Assembly: GCF_900156285.1 (NCBI RefSeq)
Contig: NZ_FTNC01000018.1
Span: 1-53,628 of the forward strand
Source of the DNA: Halanaerobium kushneri
Lineage (GTDB): Bacteria; Bacillota; Halanaerobiia; Halanaerobiales; Halanaerobiaceae
DNA length: 53,628 nucleotides
Direction: 5' to 3'
Both the position numbers and the translations under genes were made by a program. Shown here piece after piece: positions 16,213-24,581 of this stretch (positions within the stretch are counted from its first letter, which is position 1; every line of letters begins with the position of its first letter). A model generated the notes under the pieces. It did not search any database. It worked only from the letters and a program-made list of their open reading frames with translations, and was not told the origin of the DNA.

Positions 16213-16808
16213 TATACCCACACTCCTATATATTTATCTATTTTCTCTCTAATATTTAGTATTTGAGCATACTTTATTAGCGAGTTAATATTCTTCTGCT
16301 CATCATCTATATATCTTCTGAGGGCAGTGCTGAAAATCTCAGGATCTACTTTGTCTTCATAGCGGACCAGATCACAAATACTCTTATCTCTATCATAAAT
16401 TTTAACTTTAACATTATCAATTTCATAAGTTTTAATACCCAGTTTCTGATATTTTTCGATAATATAAAATGGTTTTACCTCGAAATATGAAAGCTCATAT
16501 TTATTAGGGTTGCTGTGGTTTTCTACTGCAATCTGACAGGCTCTGGGAATTCGATCAATATAGTTATAAAATCTCAGAGCACTTTCCAAAAAAATCACTG
16601 CTTCAGGAAAAAAACGGGAAATAAGAACTTCTTCTTTAGGAAAATAATTTTTAATAGTATAAAACCCATATTTTATTTTTTCAATTTTATCTTTCTTCAT
16701 TAGTTTTTTTATCTGTCTGCTACTCAGGCCAAGTTTTTTTAATTCAGAAGTCTTTAGAACCCCGCCATTCAGTATAAAGTTTTCTTTAACAATATTAAAT
16801 TCAATCAT
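16212..16808 (-). CDS. abiEi: AbiEi antitoxin and autorepressor
   Basis: Protein of 198 residues with an N-terminal winged helix (about residues 13-60: LKTSELKKLGLSSRQIKKLM, then KIEKIKYGFYTI) and a C-terminal antitoxin domain. The start is ATG 16808 with AGAGG eight bases upstream; an ATG 33 bases earlier would place coding sequence in the operator. Relatives bind inverted repeats in their own promoter through the winged helix and C-terminal domain. Two matching repeats flank the promoter here (16811-16862 and 16897-16948). It overlaps abiEii, giving coupled expression with antitoxin first. Confidence 0.88.
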   Translation of the reverse strand: MIEFNIVKENFILNGGVLKTSELKKLGLSSRQIKKLMKKDKIEKIKYGFYTIKNYFPKEEVLISRFFPEAVIFLESALRFYNYIDRIPRACQIAVENHSNPNKYELSYFEVKPFYIIEKYQKLGIKTYEIDNVKVKIYDRDKSICDLVRYEDKVDPEIFSTALRRYIDDEQKNINSLIKYAQILNIREKIDKYIGVWV

Positions 16809-16810
16809 TT

Positions 16811-16862
16811 TTTGCACCTCTTTGTAGGTATAAAGTAGCATAAAACCTATTTTCTAATGCAA
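16811..16862 (-). promoter_or_regulatory. abiE operator 1
   Basis: Inverted repeat with half-sites TTGCA..TAGGT and ACCTA..TGCAA. It runs from just before the abiEi start codon to the -10 box. The first 26 bases (16811-16836) match operator 2 at all but one position. Confidence 0.7.
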
Positions 16863-16890
16863 TTATACTCCTTTTTCTACTGATTAGCAA
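16862..16890 (-). promoter_or_regulatory. abiE promoter between two operators
   Basis: TTGCTA (16890-16885), a 17-base spacer, TATAAT (16867-16862). It lies exactly between the two operator units. Confidence 0.75.
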
Positions 16891-16896
16891 CATAGA

Positions 16897-16948
16897 TTTG
16901 CACTTCTTTGTAGGTATAAAGTGTATTCGTACCTACTTTTTAGTGCAT
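16897..16948 (-). promoter_or_regulatory. abiE operator 2
   Basis: Inverted repeat TGCACT-5-GTAGGTA ... TACCTAC-5-AGTGCA. The left 26 bases (16897-16922) repeat 16811-16836 with one change, 86 bases away. Confidence 0.7.
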
Positions 16949-16956
16949 TTATTTTA

Positions 16957-17616
16957 CTATCTTAAAACCTGTTTTAAATTCCGTTTAAAAACTTCATTTT
17001 CTGGCTCTCTTTCGATTGCTTTTTTAAAAAATTCTGCCGCAAGTTCTTTATTGCCTAGATTATTATTGTAAATTGCCCCAATCTGATTGTAGACATAACC
17101 TGTTTTATCATAATGTTCTACTGCCTCAATCAGCAGTTCCACAGCCTTTTTCCAGTTTTCCTGCTTCTGTTCTTCTATTGATTCTTTAAGCAGCTTAAAG
17201 TATTTTAAATAGTTTTCTTTCAATTCCTGGCTGCCGTAGATTACATCCTTTTTCGTCTGATAAATTTTCTTTTCCGGCTCCAACTTCAGAGCTTTTTTAA
17301 TCGCCTTTTCGGCGCTCCCCCATTTTTCCTGCAGAATATTTACTTCTGCCAGGGTGGCCCAGAGGTAGTCCTGTTCGGCATCAATTTCAATTGCCTCTTT
17401 TAAGTATTTTTCTCCTTTATTTAGTTTATCCTGACCGATTAAAGCACCTGCCAGATTAAAATAGAGCATTTCCTGATTGAGATGAGGACTGTCCTCCAGC
17501 GGTAAGAGTATCCTGGCCGCTTCTTGATAATAGCCATTGTCCAGCTTTTTAATTCCTACCTTAAAAGCCTTTTTATCCTTCATTTTTTGAAAAAATCCTT
17601 TAATTTTATTCAGCAT
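16957..17616 (-). CDS. TPR-repeat protein
   Basis: Soluble protein of 219 residues made of tetratricopeptide-like helical pairs, for example YLKEAIEIDAEQDYLWATLA and AIKKALKLEPEKKIYQ, then AAEFFKKAIEREPENEVF. There is no signal peptide or enzyme domain. TPR domains bind other proteins. It begins 15 bases after the fic stop, so the two are probably one operon, and the TPR protein may present a target to Fic or regulate it; that is inference. The abiE promoter region follows it on the other side. Confidence 0.75.
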   Translation of the reverse strand: MLNKIKGFFQKMKDKKAFKVGIKKLDNGYYQEAARILLPLEDSPHLNQEMLYFNLAGALIGQDKLNKGEKYLKEAIEIDAEQDYLWATLAEVNILQEKWGSAEKAIKKALKLEPEKKIYQTKKDVIYGSQELKENYLKYFKLLKESIEEQKQENWKKAVELLIEAVEHYDKTGYVYNQIGAIYNNNLGNKELAAEFFKKAIEREPENEVFKRNLKQVLR

Positions 17617-17631
17617 TTTATCATCCTTTGT

Positions 17632-18711
17632 TTAAATTTTTTGATTCATTTTTTTAATGAGTTCAAATAGCCTGATATTCTTATATATCTTCTCTCTGCC
17701 TAATTTTTCAGAACTTAAAAACCCCTTATTTTCAAGGGTTGAAAGATAATTAGAAGCAGTTTTACGTGTTACCCCAAGTCCCTCCTGAATATATGAAATT
17801 TTTGTATAAAATTCTATAAATAAAAGTTCCAAAAGTTCTCTTGAATAAATTTTTGGGACCTTTTGCTGCATCTCGAGAGCAGTTTCTTCAATTAAAAGAT
17901 TAATTTCTTTTAAGATATTTAAGCTTGTCCTGGCTGTTTCTGCTAAAGCTTTTAAAAAATATATAATCCACTGATCCCAGCTTTTATTTTCTCTTACTTC
18001 TTTAAATAAAGTATAATATCTATTTTTATTTTCAAGAATATACTTACTCAAATAAAGAATGGGACTGTCTAAAATATCTTTTAATACCAAATATAAAATA
18101 TTGATAATTCGACCCGTTCTGCCATTTCCATCGTAAAAAGGATGGATTGATTCAAATTGATAATGAATAACTGCCATTTTAACCAGTGGATCAACTCCAT
18201 CCCGGTCATCATTAATATAATTTTCTAGATTATTTAGCAGTTCTCTGATTTTTGATTCTGATTCAGGAGGAGTATAGATTACTTCTCCAGTTTGAGGATT
18301 TTTTATAACTGTTCCTGGAACTCTCCTAATCCCAGCCTTATTATTTTCGATAGTATTCTGAATCTCTATAATCATATTCGTTGTTAAAAGCTGCTTTTCT
18401 CTTATTAACTCAAATCCCCGCCAGAGAGCTCTTCTATAATTCACTACTTCTTTAGCATTGGGATTTTTATAATTATCTTTGCTAATTGCCTTAAATAATT
18501 CAGCATGAGTAGTAATAATGTTTTCAATCTCAGAACTATCCTTTGCTTCATTTATTGTGACAGAATTTATTAAAATATTTTTATTGGGGATCGTCTCTGA
18601 AAACCCCTTCAATTCAGCCAGAGCTTTATGAGAATGAATTAATTGCTTTAAAATTTGGCTCTGGTCTGGATTAAGTTCTGGAGGAAGTAATTTTAAATCA
18701 TTGGCGGTCAT
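17632..18711 (-). CDS. Fic-domain protein (AMPylator) with built-in inhibitory helix
   Basis: Protein of 359 residues. The complete Fic motif HPFYDGNGRTGR is at His190-Arg201. An N-terminal inhibitory motif (S/T)xxxE(G/N), Ser59-Glu63-Asn64 (SSEIEN), makes it a class II Fic that restrains its own activity. The Fic core spans about 95-245. A C-terminal winged-helix segment at about 295-350 (YIQEGLGVTRKTASNYLSTL) suggests DNA binding. Such enzymes transfer AMP from ATP to a protein hydroxyl. The start is ATG 18711, nine bases after AAGGAG; an ATG nine bases earlier touches that site. The promoter lies at 18761-18733. Confidence 0.9.
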   Translation of the reverse strand: MTANDLKLLPPELNPDQSQILKQLIHSHKALAELKGFSETIPNKNILINSVTINEAKDSSEIENIITTHAELFKAISKDNYKNPNAKEVVNYRRALWRGFELIREKQLLTTNMIIEIQNTIENNKAGIRRVPGTVIKNPQTGEVIYTPPESESKIRELLNNLENYINDDRDGVDPLVKMAVIHYQFESIHPFYDGNGRTGRIINILYLVLKDILDSPILYLSKYILENKNRYYTLFKEVRENKSWDQWIIYFLKALAETARTSLNILKEINLLIEETALEMQQKVPKIYSRELLELLFIEFYTKISYIQEGLGVTRKTASNYLSTLENKGFLSSEKLGREKIYKNIRLFELIKKMNQKI

Positions 18712-18732
18712 ATTCAACATCTCCTTGACTCA

Positions 18733-18761
18733 ATTATACAGCTAATTAATTCTTATTACAA
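18733..18761 (-). promoter_or_regulatory. Promoter of fic-TPR operon
   Basis: TTGTAA (18761-18756), 17 bases, TATAAT (18738-18733). The predicted transcript start is only about 15 bases from the start codon. Confidence 0.7.
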
Positions 18762-18781
18762 TAAAACATAAGTAAAAAGCC

Positions 18782-18814
18782 AAAAAAATTACCCATATCG
18801 CAGAGACATGGGTA
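18782..18814 (-). terminator. Terminator of ywbE
   Basis: ACCCAT and ATGGGT form a short stem followed on the minus strand by AATTTTTTT, 14 bases after the stop. Confidence 0.65.
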
Positions 18815-18827
18815 GTGATTACTTATT

Positions 18828-19022
18828 TTATTCAATTATTTCTTTAACTCTGCCAACCCTACCATCTTCTAGCATAACTTTAATTCCGTGCGGATGAGTT
18901 GCAGAATTGGTTAAAATTCTCTTCACAACACCCTCGGTTAAATTTCCACTGCGCTGATCCTTTTTCTGCACAACTTTAACCTTTAAACCTTTTTTAATAT
19001 CTGCTCTTTTATTTCCGGCCAT
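18828..19022 (-). CDS. ywbE: YwbE-family small protein
   Basis: Protein of 64 residues, full length for the family. Conserved blocks RADIKKGLKVKVVQKKDQRS, GVVKRILTNSATHPHGIKV and LEDGRVGRVKEI are all present. The family is found widely in bacteria and its function is unknown; the compact beta-rich pattern resembles KOW/SH3-like nucleic-acid or ribosome-binding proteins. The second of two adjacent ATG codons is chosen because AGAGG then has seven-base spacing. It is monocistronic. Confidence 0.88.
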   Translation of the reverse strand: MAGNKRADIKKGLKVKVVQKKDQRSGNLTEGVVKRILTNSATHPHGIKVMLEDGRVGRVKEIIE

Positions 19023-19119
19023 CATATCACCTCTAACTGCTTCTATTTTAATAACTATAGACAGTATAGCAATAATTAGTTTAAAATTAAAGCTTATTGG
19101 GAAATAGCTTTAATTTTAA

Positions 19120-20130
19120 TCAGTCAATATTGATCAGGGTTTTAATTGTTTCATTATCTAAAGTGAATTCAAAAGCTTTCTGAACATCAGCCAGCATAAA
19201 CTCTCTGCTTATAAAGTCTTCGGCATTGATAACTCCCTTTTTAATATTTTCTAAGGCAGCCGGAAAGAAGCGGTTTGGTATCGCGTGAGTTGCTCTAATC
19301 TGCAGTTTATTAAGATGAATATCATTAAAATTAAGCTCCACATTTTCACGGCCGTCAAAGCTAAAGCCAATATAGGTTAAAATTCCACCAAAGCGGAGAA
19401 TCTGAACGGCGTCTTTAATTGTATAAGGGGGAGCAGTAATTAGAACTCGGTCCAGTTTTAAATTTCTCTCTTTAAAAAACTCAACTGTATCTTCTTGATC
19501 AACCTCTATAATTTCATCCACTCCAATTTTTCGGCCCAGCTCCAGCCGCTTTTTGCTGTGGCTGCGGCCGGTGAGGTAGATCTTATTGACTCCAATATGT
19601 CTAGCATATGCAGCAGCCATTAAACCAATTGGTCCCGGTCCAAAAACAGCAATATCCTGTCCTGCTTCTACTTCAGCTGTGGCTATCATTTCTAAAGCCA
19701 CCGTAAAAGGCTCCGCCAGAGCAGCTGCCTGAAAAGAAAGATCCTTAAATTTATAAAGACTTCTGGCTGGGACTGCAACATATTCCTGGAAGCTCAGCCG
19801 CTCTTCCATTAAAAGATTTCTAATATCTGAACAGTATTCCGGCTGGCCATTTTTGCAAAATTTACAGACTCCACAGTTTGTTGCATTGTCAATTACAACT
19901 CTATCTCCCTGTTTAAAGTCATATTCCTCACTCCTGTTTTCTACTACTTCTCCGCTTAATTCATGGCCCAAATGATGAGAAAAGGCATTTTCTTTGGCAA
20001 AAATATGCATGTCCGTACCGCAGATTCCACCTGATTTAACCCGAACTAGAACCTCTCCGGCCTGAAGTTCAGGCTTATCCATCTCAACTACTTCTAAGTT
20101 TTTTAAAGATTTTAAACGTGCAGCTTTCAT
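19120..20130 (-). CDS. Zinc-dependent alcohol dehydrogenase (sorbitol/threonine dehydrogenase type)
   Basis: Medium-chain dehydrogenase of 336 residues. The catalytic zinc site is shown by GGICGTDMH and GHELSGEV, and the structural zinc loop by NCGVCKFCKNGQPEYC (four cysteines). The Rossmann motif is AVFGPGPIGLMAA (about residues 165-177). This architecture oxidises polyols, sugar alcohols or secondary alcohols with NAD(P). The flanking sugar genes suggest a sugar alcohol, but the substrate is not shown. The sequence just upstream (20169-20208) is a decayed piece of an FGGY kinase gene, so it may once have been part of a sugar operon. Confidence 0.88.
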   Translation of the reverse strand: MKAARLKSLKNLEVVEMDKPELQAGEVLVRVKSGGICGTDMHIFAKENAFSHHLGHELSGEVVENRSEEYDFKQGDRVVIDNATNCGVCKFCKNGQPEYCSDIRNLLMEERLSFQEYVAVPARSLYKFKDLSFQAAALAEPFTVALEMIATAEVEAGQDIAVFGPGPIGLMAAAYARHIGVNKIYLTGRSHSKKRLELGRKIGVDEIIEVDQEDTVEFFKERNLKLDRVLITAPPYTIKDAVQILRFGGILTYIGFSFDGRENVELNFNDIHLNKLQIRATHAIPNRFFPAALENIKKGVINAEDFISREFMLADVQKAFEFTLDNETIKTLINID

Positions 20131-20168
20131 TTTATCATTCCTTTCCCTTCTAGAAGTTTAATAAATAA

Positions 20169-20208
20169 TACTCAGATAGATGACTGCCAACTAGCTGAGC
20201 CTCACTAT
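20169..20208 (-). pseudogene. Remnant of an FGGY-kinase gene 5' region
   Basis: These 40 bases match 32323-32362, inside the FGGY kinase gene, at 36 positions. The remnant reads YSEAQLVGSHLSEYY against NSEGQLVGSHLSEYE of the intact gene (residues 22-36). No homology is seen on either side. It is a scar of a lost paralogue or of a local duplication, about 39 bases upstream of the dehydrogenase start. Confidence 0.75.
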
Positions 20209-20252
20209 AGAATTATCATCTAAAACATTATGTTATATAATTTATTATGCAG

Positions 20253-20981
20253 TTATATAATGAAACTGATTAAAACAAAAATAGCAATTGATAAGAGTGT
20301 ATGCAGTGATAATGTACTATTTATATAAAGCCTATTTTTTAAATCTTCTTTTTTTATGAAAAGAGGTAAAATGAAAGGTGGAGGTAAAATTAAAACACTT
20401 AATAAGGCTCTGGAATACATCTGTGATAAAGAAAGTAAATCTGTAAATATGTACTTAGCAATCAGCAGACCAAAAATTATATAAAAAAACAATCTAATTA
20501 TTACTATCCCAACTGAAAGAGATATATCCTTCAATTTAAAATCAATTTCATAACCAATAACAATTAAAATTAAAGGGATGGTTAAACTTGCCAGTAAATC
20601 TAAAGTATTTATAAGAGAAGTATAGAATAAGGTTTCTCCAATCAGCCGAGTAATACCTGTAATGTTAATAAATAAAGCAGAAATAATTGAAATTATTACA
20701 GGTGATGAGATAAATGCTTTAAAAAGATTTTTAAAACCGTCATTATGTTTATGTTTGTCATTTTTAAGCTGTAATAAAAAAGCTAATAAAATAAACCAGA
20801 CATATAATTCCTGTCCAATATCAACTACCCCCATGAATTTAACATTATCCAAGCCATAAATTGTTCCAAACAAAGGAATTCCCAGCATTCCAACCTCAAA
20901 GCCAGTAAAAATAAGTGGTAAATATGGATCATCATTATTAATAAAAATTGCAAATAGTTTTCCTAAATATGAATTTCCCAT
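20253..20981 (-). pseudogene. AEC-family transporter, N-terminus missing
   Basis: Membrane protein of 242 residues with about seven hydrophobic spans. It resembles the auxin efflux carrier (AEC) family: FTGFEVGMLGIPLFGTIYGL is like the conserved early region, and SLTIPLILIVIGYEIDFKL like the motif before the second half. Full-length members have about 300 or more residues and ten spans, so about two or three N-terminal spans are absent. An in-frame stop lies 18 bases before the ATG, and the ribosome binding site (AGGCGG) is weak. With the kinase scar next to it, a decayed gene is more likely than a short functional form. Confidence 0.65.
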
Positions 20982-21013
20982 TTGTTCACCGCCTATTTCT
21001 TATTTCAAATTAT

Positions 21014-21058
21014 AATAACCAGCAGATCCGCTAATAAACTCCAGACCTGCTGATTATT
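21014..21058 (-). terminator. Terminator of the fucU-fucI operon
   Basis: A 12-base stem with one wobble pair (AATAATCAGCAG / CTGCTGGTTATT) lies about 46 bases after the fucI stop and is followed by an A/T-rich stretch. Confidence 0.65.
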
Positions 21059-21104
21059 TAATTTTATTCTATTTATATCTCAGTAGAATAATTTTGATGT
21101 CTGA

Positions 21105-22904
21105 TTAGCCATAGAGAGGTCCAAAATTCTTACAGGCTCTATAATCAGCACTTTCTAAATCCTTGGTGCCAAAAAGGTTCCAGGCATCCGGTCTAAAGAT
21201 TCTTTCTTCTCCGACATTATGCATATTGACTGGTATCCTGAGCATTGACGCCAGGGTAATTAACTGATCTCCTATATGTCCATAACTAATTGCTCCATGA
21301 TTTGAGCCCCAGTTGTTCATTACTGAATAAACATCTTTAAAAGCTCCTTCTCCTGTCAGATTTGGCACAAACCAGGTTGTCGGCCAGGTTGGATCTGTTC
21401 TCTGATTTAATACTTCATGGATTTCAGGATCTATATCAACTGTATAACCTTCTGCTATCTGTAAAACCGGCCCTAAACCTTTAACTGTATTCATTCTGGC
21501 CATTGTTACAGGCATTCCACCTTCAGATAGAAATTGAGAAGAATAGCCTCCCCCTCTAAAATAACCTAAGTTTGCAGGGCGCCACTCTGTAGCCTCAAGG
21601 CAGGTATCTACTTCTTCTTCACTGATATTCCAAAATTCTTTCATTACTGGATTTCCGTCCTCATCTTTCATCTTACCGGTTCCATCAAGAGTTGTTGAGC
21701 CTGAGTTGATTAAGTGGATTATTCCATTTTCAGCTCTACCAGTTAGTTTTTTTCCTGTTACTCTTTCAATAGCCTCTGGACTCCAGAAGGTTCTTACATC
21801 TGAAAAAATCTGAGCTCTATTTGTTAGAAGATGGTTAAAAAGCATCGGCACTGCATTTAAGCTGTCATTTTCAGTGGCCATTATATAAGCTTCTCTAATT
21901 CCATTCCAGTCAAAAGATGAATTAAGAATTGCCTCCATAAAGTCTCCATTAGGAAAATAATCTGTCCACTGCCGCTGTCCCTGGAATCCTGCTGCGATTG
22001 CATTATGACCCATAGCTTCCTCTCCATAACCAATTTCTTTTAATTTAGGATTACCAACCATTAAGTCTCGAGCTATCAGAGTCATTTTAACTACAAATTC
22101 CCACTGCTCATCTTTTTCATCTCTACTGAACTGCTCTTCCTCAGGATTATTATCCTTACCTTCGGTGCAGTTTTCGTTGACCCATTCCATGGCTTTTTCA
22201 AACTCTTCTTGATCATATATTTCTTCTTCTATCCTACGAGTAAACTCACTCATATCTATATATTCATTTCTCATACCTAAGTAATCCTGAAAAACCTCTT
22301 CATCTACAATGGAGCCTGCTATACCCATTGAAACTCCACCCATCGATAGATAAGACTTGCCTTTCATTGTTGCAACTGCCAGGCCAGCTTTGACAAATTT
22401 AAGTATTTTCTCTTTAACATCTTCTGGAATACTCTCATCTCCAGCGTCCTGTACATCCTCACCATAAATTTTAAAGACAGGCAGGCCCTTTTGATTATGT
22501 CCTGCTGCCGCTGCTGCCAGGTAAACAGCCCCCGGTCTTTCGGAGCCATTAAAACCCCAGATAGCTTTTGGTCTGAGAGGATTCTGATCGATGGTTTCAG
22601 TTCCATAGCACCAGGAAGGGGTTACACTTAAGGAGACACCAACACCTTCACGCTGAAACTTTTCTTCAGCTGCTGCTGCTTCTGCCACTCCACCAATAGT
22701 ACTGTCAGCAATCACACATTCAACCGGCATTCCATTAGGATGTCTTAAATTTTTCTCTAAAAACTCAGCTACTCTTTCAGCCAGCCCCATCGTCTGGTCT
22801 TCTAAGGATTCCCTGACTCCTCTTTCTCTTCCATCAATGATTGGTCTAATTCCTATTTTAGGCATTGAACCTATTAGTCTTTTTTTACCTTTAAAATCAC
22901 TCAT
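21105..22904 (-). CDS. fucI: L-fucose isomerase
   Basis: Converts L-fucose to L-fuculose; relatives also convert D-arabinose to D-ribulose, using manganese. The 599-residue length is normal. Recognisable blocks are [20 protein letters not shown], the substrate region [16 protein letters not shown], the metal-site regions [11 protein letters not shown] and [18 protein letters not shown], and the C-terminal [18 protein letters not shown] with the catalytic His. The start is ATG 22904, five bases after GGGAGGC. It is the last gene of the LacI-ABC-fucU-fucI operon. A second 5' fragment of a fucI gene lies at 40034-40135. Confidence 0.94.
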   Translation of the reverse strand: MSDFKGKKRLIGSMPKIGIRPIIDGRERGVRESLEDQTMGLAERVAEFLEKNLRHPNGMPVECVIADSTIGGVAEAAAAEEKFQREGVGVSLSVTPSWCYGTETIDQNPLRPKAIWGFNGSERPGAVYLAAAAAGHNQKGLPVFKIYGEDVQDAGDESIPEDVKEKILKFVKAGLAVATMKGKSYLSMGGVSMGIAGSIVDEEVFQDYLGMRNEYIDMSEFTRRIEEEIYDQEEFEKAMEWVNENCTEGKDNNPEEEQFSRDEKDEQWEFVVKMTLIARDLMVGNPKLKEIGYGEEAMGHNAIAAGFQGQRQWTDYFPNGDFMEAILNSSFDWNGIREAYIMATENDSLNAVPMLFNHLLTNRAQIFSDVRTFWSPEAIERVTGKKLTGRAENGIIHLINSGSTTLDGTGKMKDEDGNPVMKEFWNISEEEVDTCLEATEWRPANLGYFRGGGYSSQFLSEGGMPVTMARMNTVKGLGPVLQIAEGYTVDIDPEIHEVLNQRTDPTWPTTWFVPNLTGEGAFKDVYSVMNNWGSNHGAISYGHIGDQLITLASMLRIPVNMHNVGEERIFRPDAWNLFGTKDLESADYRACKNFGPLYG

Positions 22905-22998
22905 TTTTTGCCTCCCTCTCATTTTTTGCAATTAATTATTAGCTTTACTCAAAAAGTTAAAAAATTATGGGCTTCATTATTTATATTAAACTTTAATT

Positions 22999-23433
22999 CT
23001 AATCTGTTATTATCCCTTTTTTTAAAATAATATTAGCATAAAGAGCCATTTCTCCTGTTGCAATTACTGCATAAGCTTTTTCTGCTCTTTTATAAAAATC
23101 AAATCGATCTATCTGTTTAAATTCAATTTTATCATTAGAATTATTATTAACTATCTTATTATATTTATCCCAAATCTGAGGTTTTAAGTCTTTATCTTTA
23201 ACTGTAGTTTCCATCAAAATCACTGGATTATCTACATATGAATCCAGAGGAAATAATTTTAAAATAGCACTGAGCACCTCTGGAACCTTATGTCCATCTA
23301 AACGGACAACTCGCTGGCCTTTACTTTCAGCCGGAAAATTTCCATCTGCAATTACAATTTCATCTCCATGACCCATTTCCATTAAAATCTTTATTAATTC
23401 AGGACTGATAATTTTAGAAATTCCTTTTAACAT
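22999..23433 (-). CDS. fucU: FucU, sugar mutarotase of the RbsD/FucU family
   Basis: Interconverts the anomers of fucose or a related sugar so that the isomerase receives the right form. The protein has 144 residues and begins MLKGISKIISPELIKILMEM, then GHGDEIVIADGNFPAES, closely matching FucU with its conserved His in MGHGDE. The start is ATG 23433, seven bases after AAAGGAG. It lies between the binding-protein gene and fucI, so the importer, the mutarotase and the isomerase form one uptake and entry pathway. Confidence 0.9.
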   Translation of the reverse strand: MLKGISKIISPELIKILMEMGHGDEIVIADGNFPAESKGQRVVRLDGHKVPEVLSAILKLFPLDSYVDNPVILMETTVKDKDLKPQIWDKYNKIVNNNSNDKIEFKQIDRFDFYKRAEKAYAVIATGEMALYANIILKKGIITD

Positions 23434-23488
23434 AAAATAACTCCTTTTTCTGGGAAACATATTTTTTCAGAGCTGATAACTACTATGT

Positions 23489-23532
23489 ATTTTAATAAGC
23501 CGGGCAAAATAATTAACCCGGCCTATTAAAAT
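23489..23532 (-). terminator. Strong stem-loop after the binding-protein gene
   Basis: Nearly perfect 16-base arms (ATTTTAATAAGCCGGG / CCCGGCCTATTAAAAT) around a 12-base loop, between the binding-protein gene and fucU. There is no tight U-run, so it probably stabilises the upstream mRNA or only partly terminates. Confidence 0.7.
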
Positions 23533-23581
23533 AAATTATTGATCAATTAAACTGATAAAATAAAGCTAAAGCGTCCTAATT

Positions 23582-24523
23582 TTATTCATATAGTAAAGGT
23601 TGTAGAATTTCTGAATCCATATTTCTTGCATTATAATAATAAAATCCTGTATCAATCATTTCTGGTAATTCTTCACCATTCATTGCTTTAACAGCTGCTT
23701 CTACCGCTCTATAACCAATACCGACAGGGTTCTGAGTAATAGCACCATCCATAATTCCATTTCTAATTGCATTAAGCAAAATACTTCCGGAATCAAAACC
23801 AACTGTTGCTATATCTTCCCTACCTAATTCCATTATACCATTAACAACACCTACAGCTGAACCTTCATTTGCACCAAAAAATCCATCTAAATCGGGATTT
23901 GCTTCCATAATACTCTTAGCTAAATCAGTAGATTTTAAGTGATCTCCTCCACCATATTGAACATCAACAACTTCAATTTCTGGATAGCGATTTTTCATTC
24001 TATCCAAAAATCCATCTCTTCTTTCTACACCAGTAACACTTGTCTGATCATGAACAATAACTGCTACTTTACCTTGATATCCAATTAATTCTGCCATTTT
24101 ATCTGCTGCATAAGCTGAAGCTGCATAGTTATCAGTAGCAGCTGTGGTTACAGGAATATCACTATCAACACCTGAATCAAATGCAATTATTGGAATTTCT
24201 TTAGACTCTGCTTCTTCAATTAGAGGTAATGCTGCCTGAGTATCCAAAGCTGCAAAAACAAGTGCATCTGGATCTTTATCCATTGCTGTCTGCAGCATAT
24301 CAATCTGAACTGCAACCTGAGATTCGCTTTCAGGACCTTCATAAGTAATTTCCACATTATAATCTTGTGCAGCTTCTTCTGCCCCCTGTCTTACTGCCTG
24401 CCAGAATTGGTGTTGAAAACCTTTAGAAACAATTGCCACATAAGGTTTATCTTGAGCAAAAGCCGTCCCGGTAAACGCCATAAAAACCGCCAACAAAACT
24501 AATAATAATGATACTTTTTTCAT
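23582..24523 (-). CDS. Sugar ABC transporter substrate-binding protein
   Basis: Periplasmic binding protein of 313 residues of the ribose/galactose (RbsB) class. The signal peptide is cleaved near AFA-Q (residues 22-24). No cysteine lipobox is present, so it is a soluble periplasmic protein. Typical blocks are VAIVSKGFQHQFWQAVRQGA, PDALVFAALDTQAAL, IPIIAFDSGVD, TDNYAASAYAADKM and the hinge region FGANEGSAVGVVNGI. It lies last of the three transporter genes, ahead of fucU-fucI, so L-fucose, D-arabinose or a similar sugar is the likely ligand. A stem-loop follows it. Confidence 0.9.
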   Translation of the reverse strand: MKKVSLLLVLLAVFMAFTGTAFAQDKPYVAIVSKGFQHQFWQAVRQGAEEAAQDYNVEITYEGPESESQVAVQIDMLQTAMDKDPDALVFAALDTQAALPLIEEAESKEIPIIAFDSGVDSDIPVTTAATDNYAASAYAADKMAELIGYQGKVAVIVHDQTSVTGVERRDGFLDRMKNRYPEIEVVDVQYGGGDHLKSTDLAKSIMEANPDLDGFFGANEGSAVGVVNGIMELGREDIATVGFDSGSILLNAIRNGIMDGAITQNPVGIGYRAVEAAVKAMNGEELPEMIDTGFYYYNARNMDSEILQPLLYE

Positions 24524-24581
24524 AAATATAACCTCCTATTATTTTTTTATAAAGCCTTTATATAGGCTTAATAACATTAAA

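Noticed and set aside
16811-16922. The two 26-base repeats as a CRISPR or mobile-element repeat
   Set aside because: Only two copies exist, each is half of an inverted repeat around a promoter, and an AbiEi operator explains them better.
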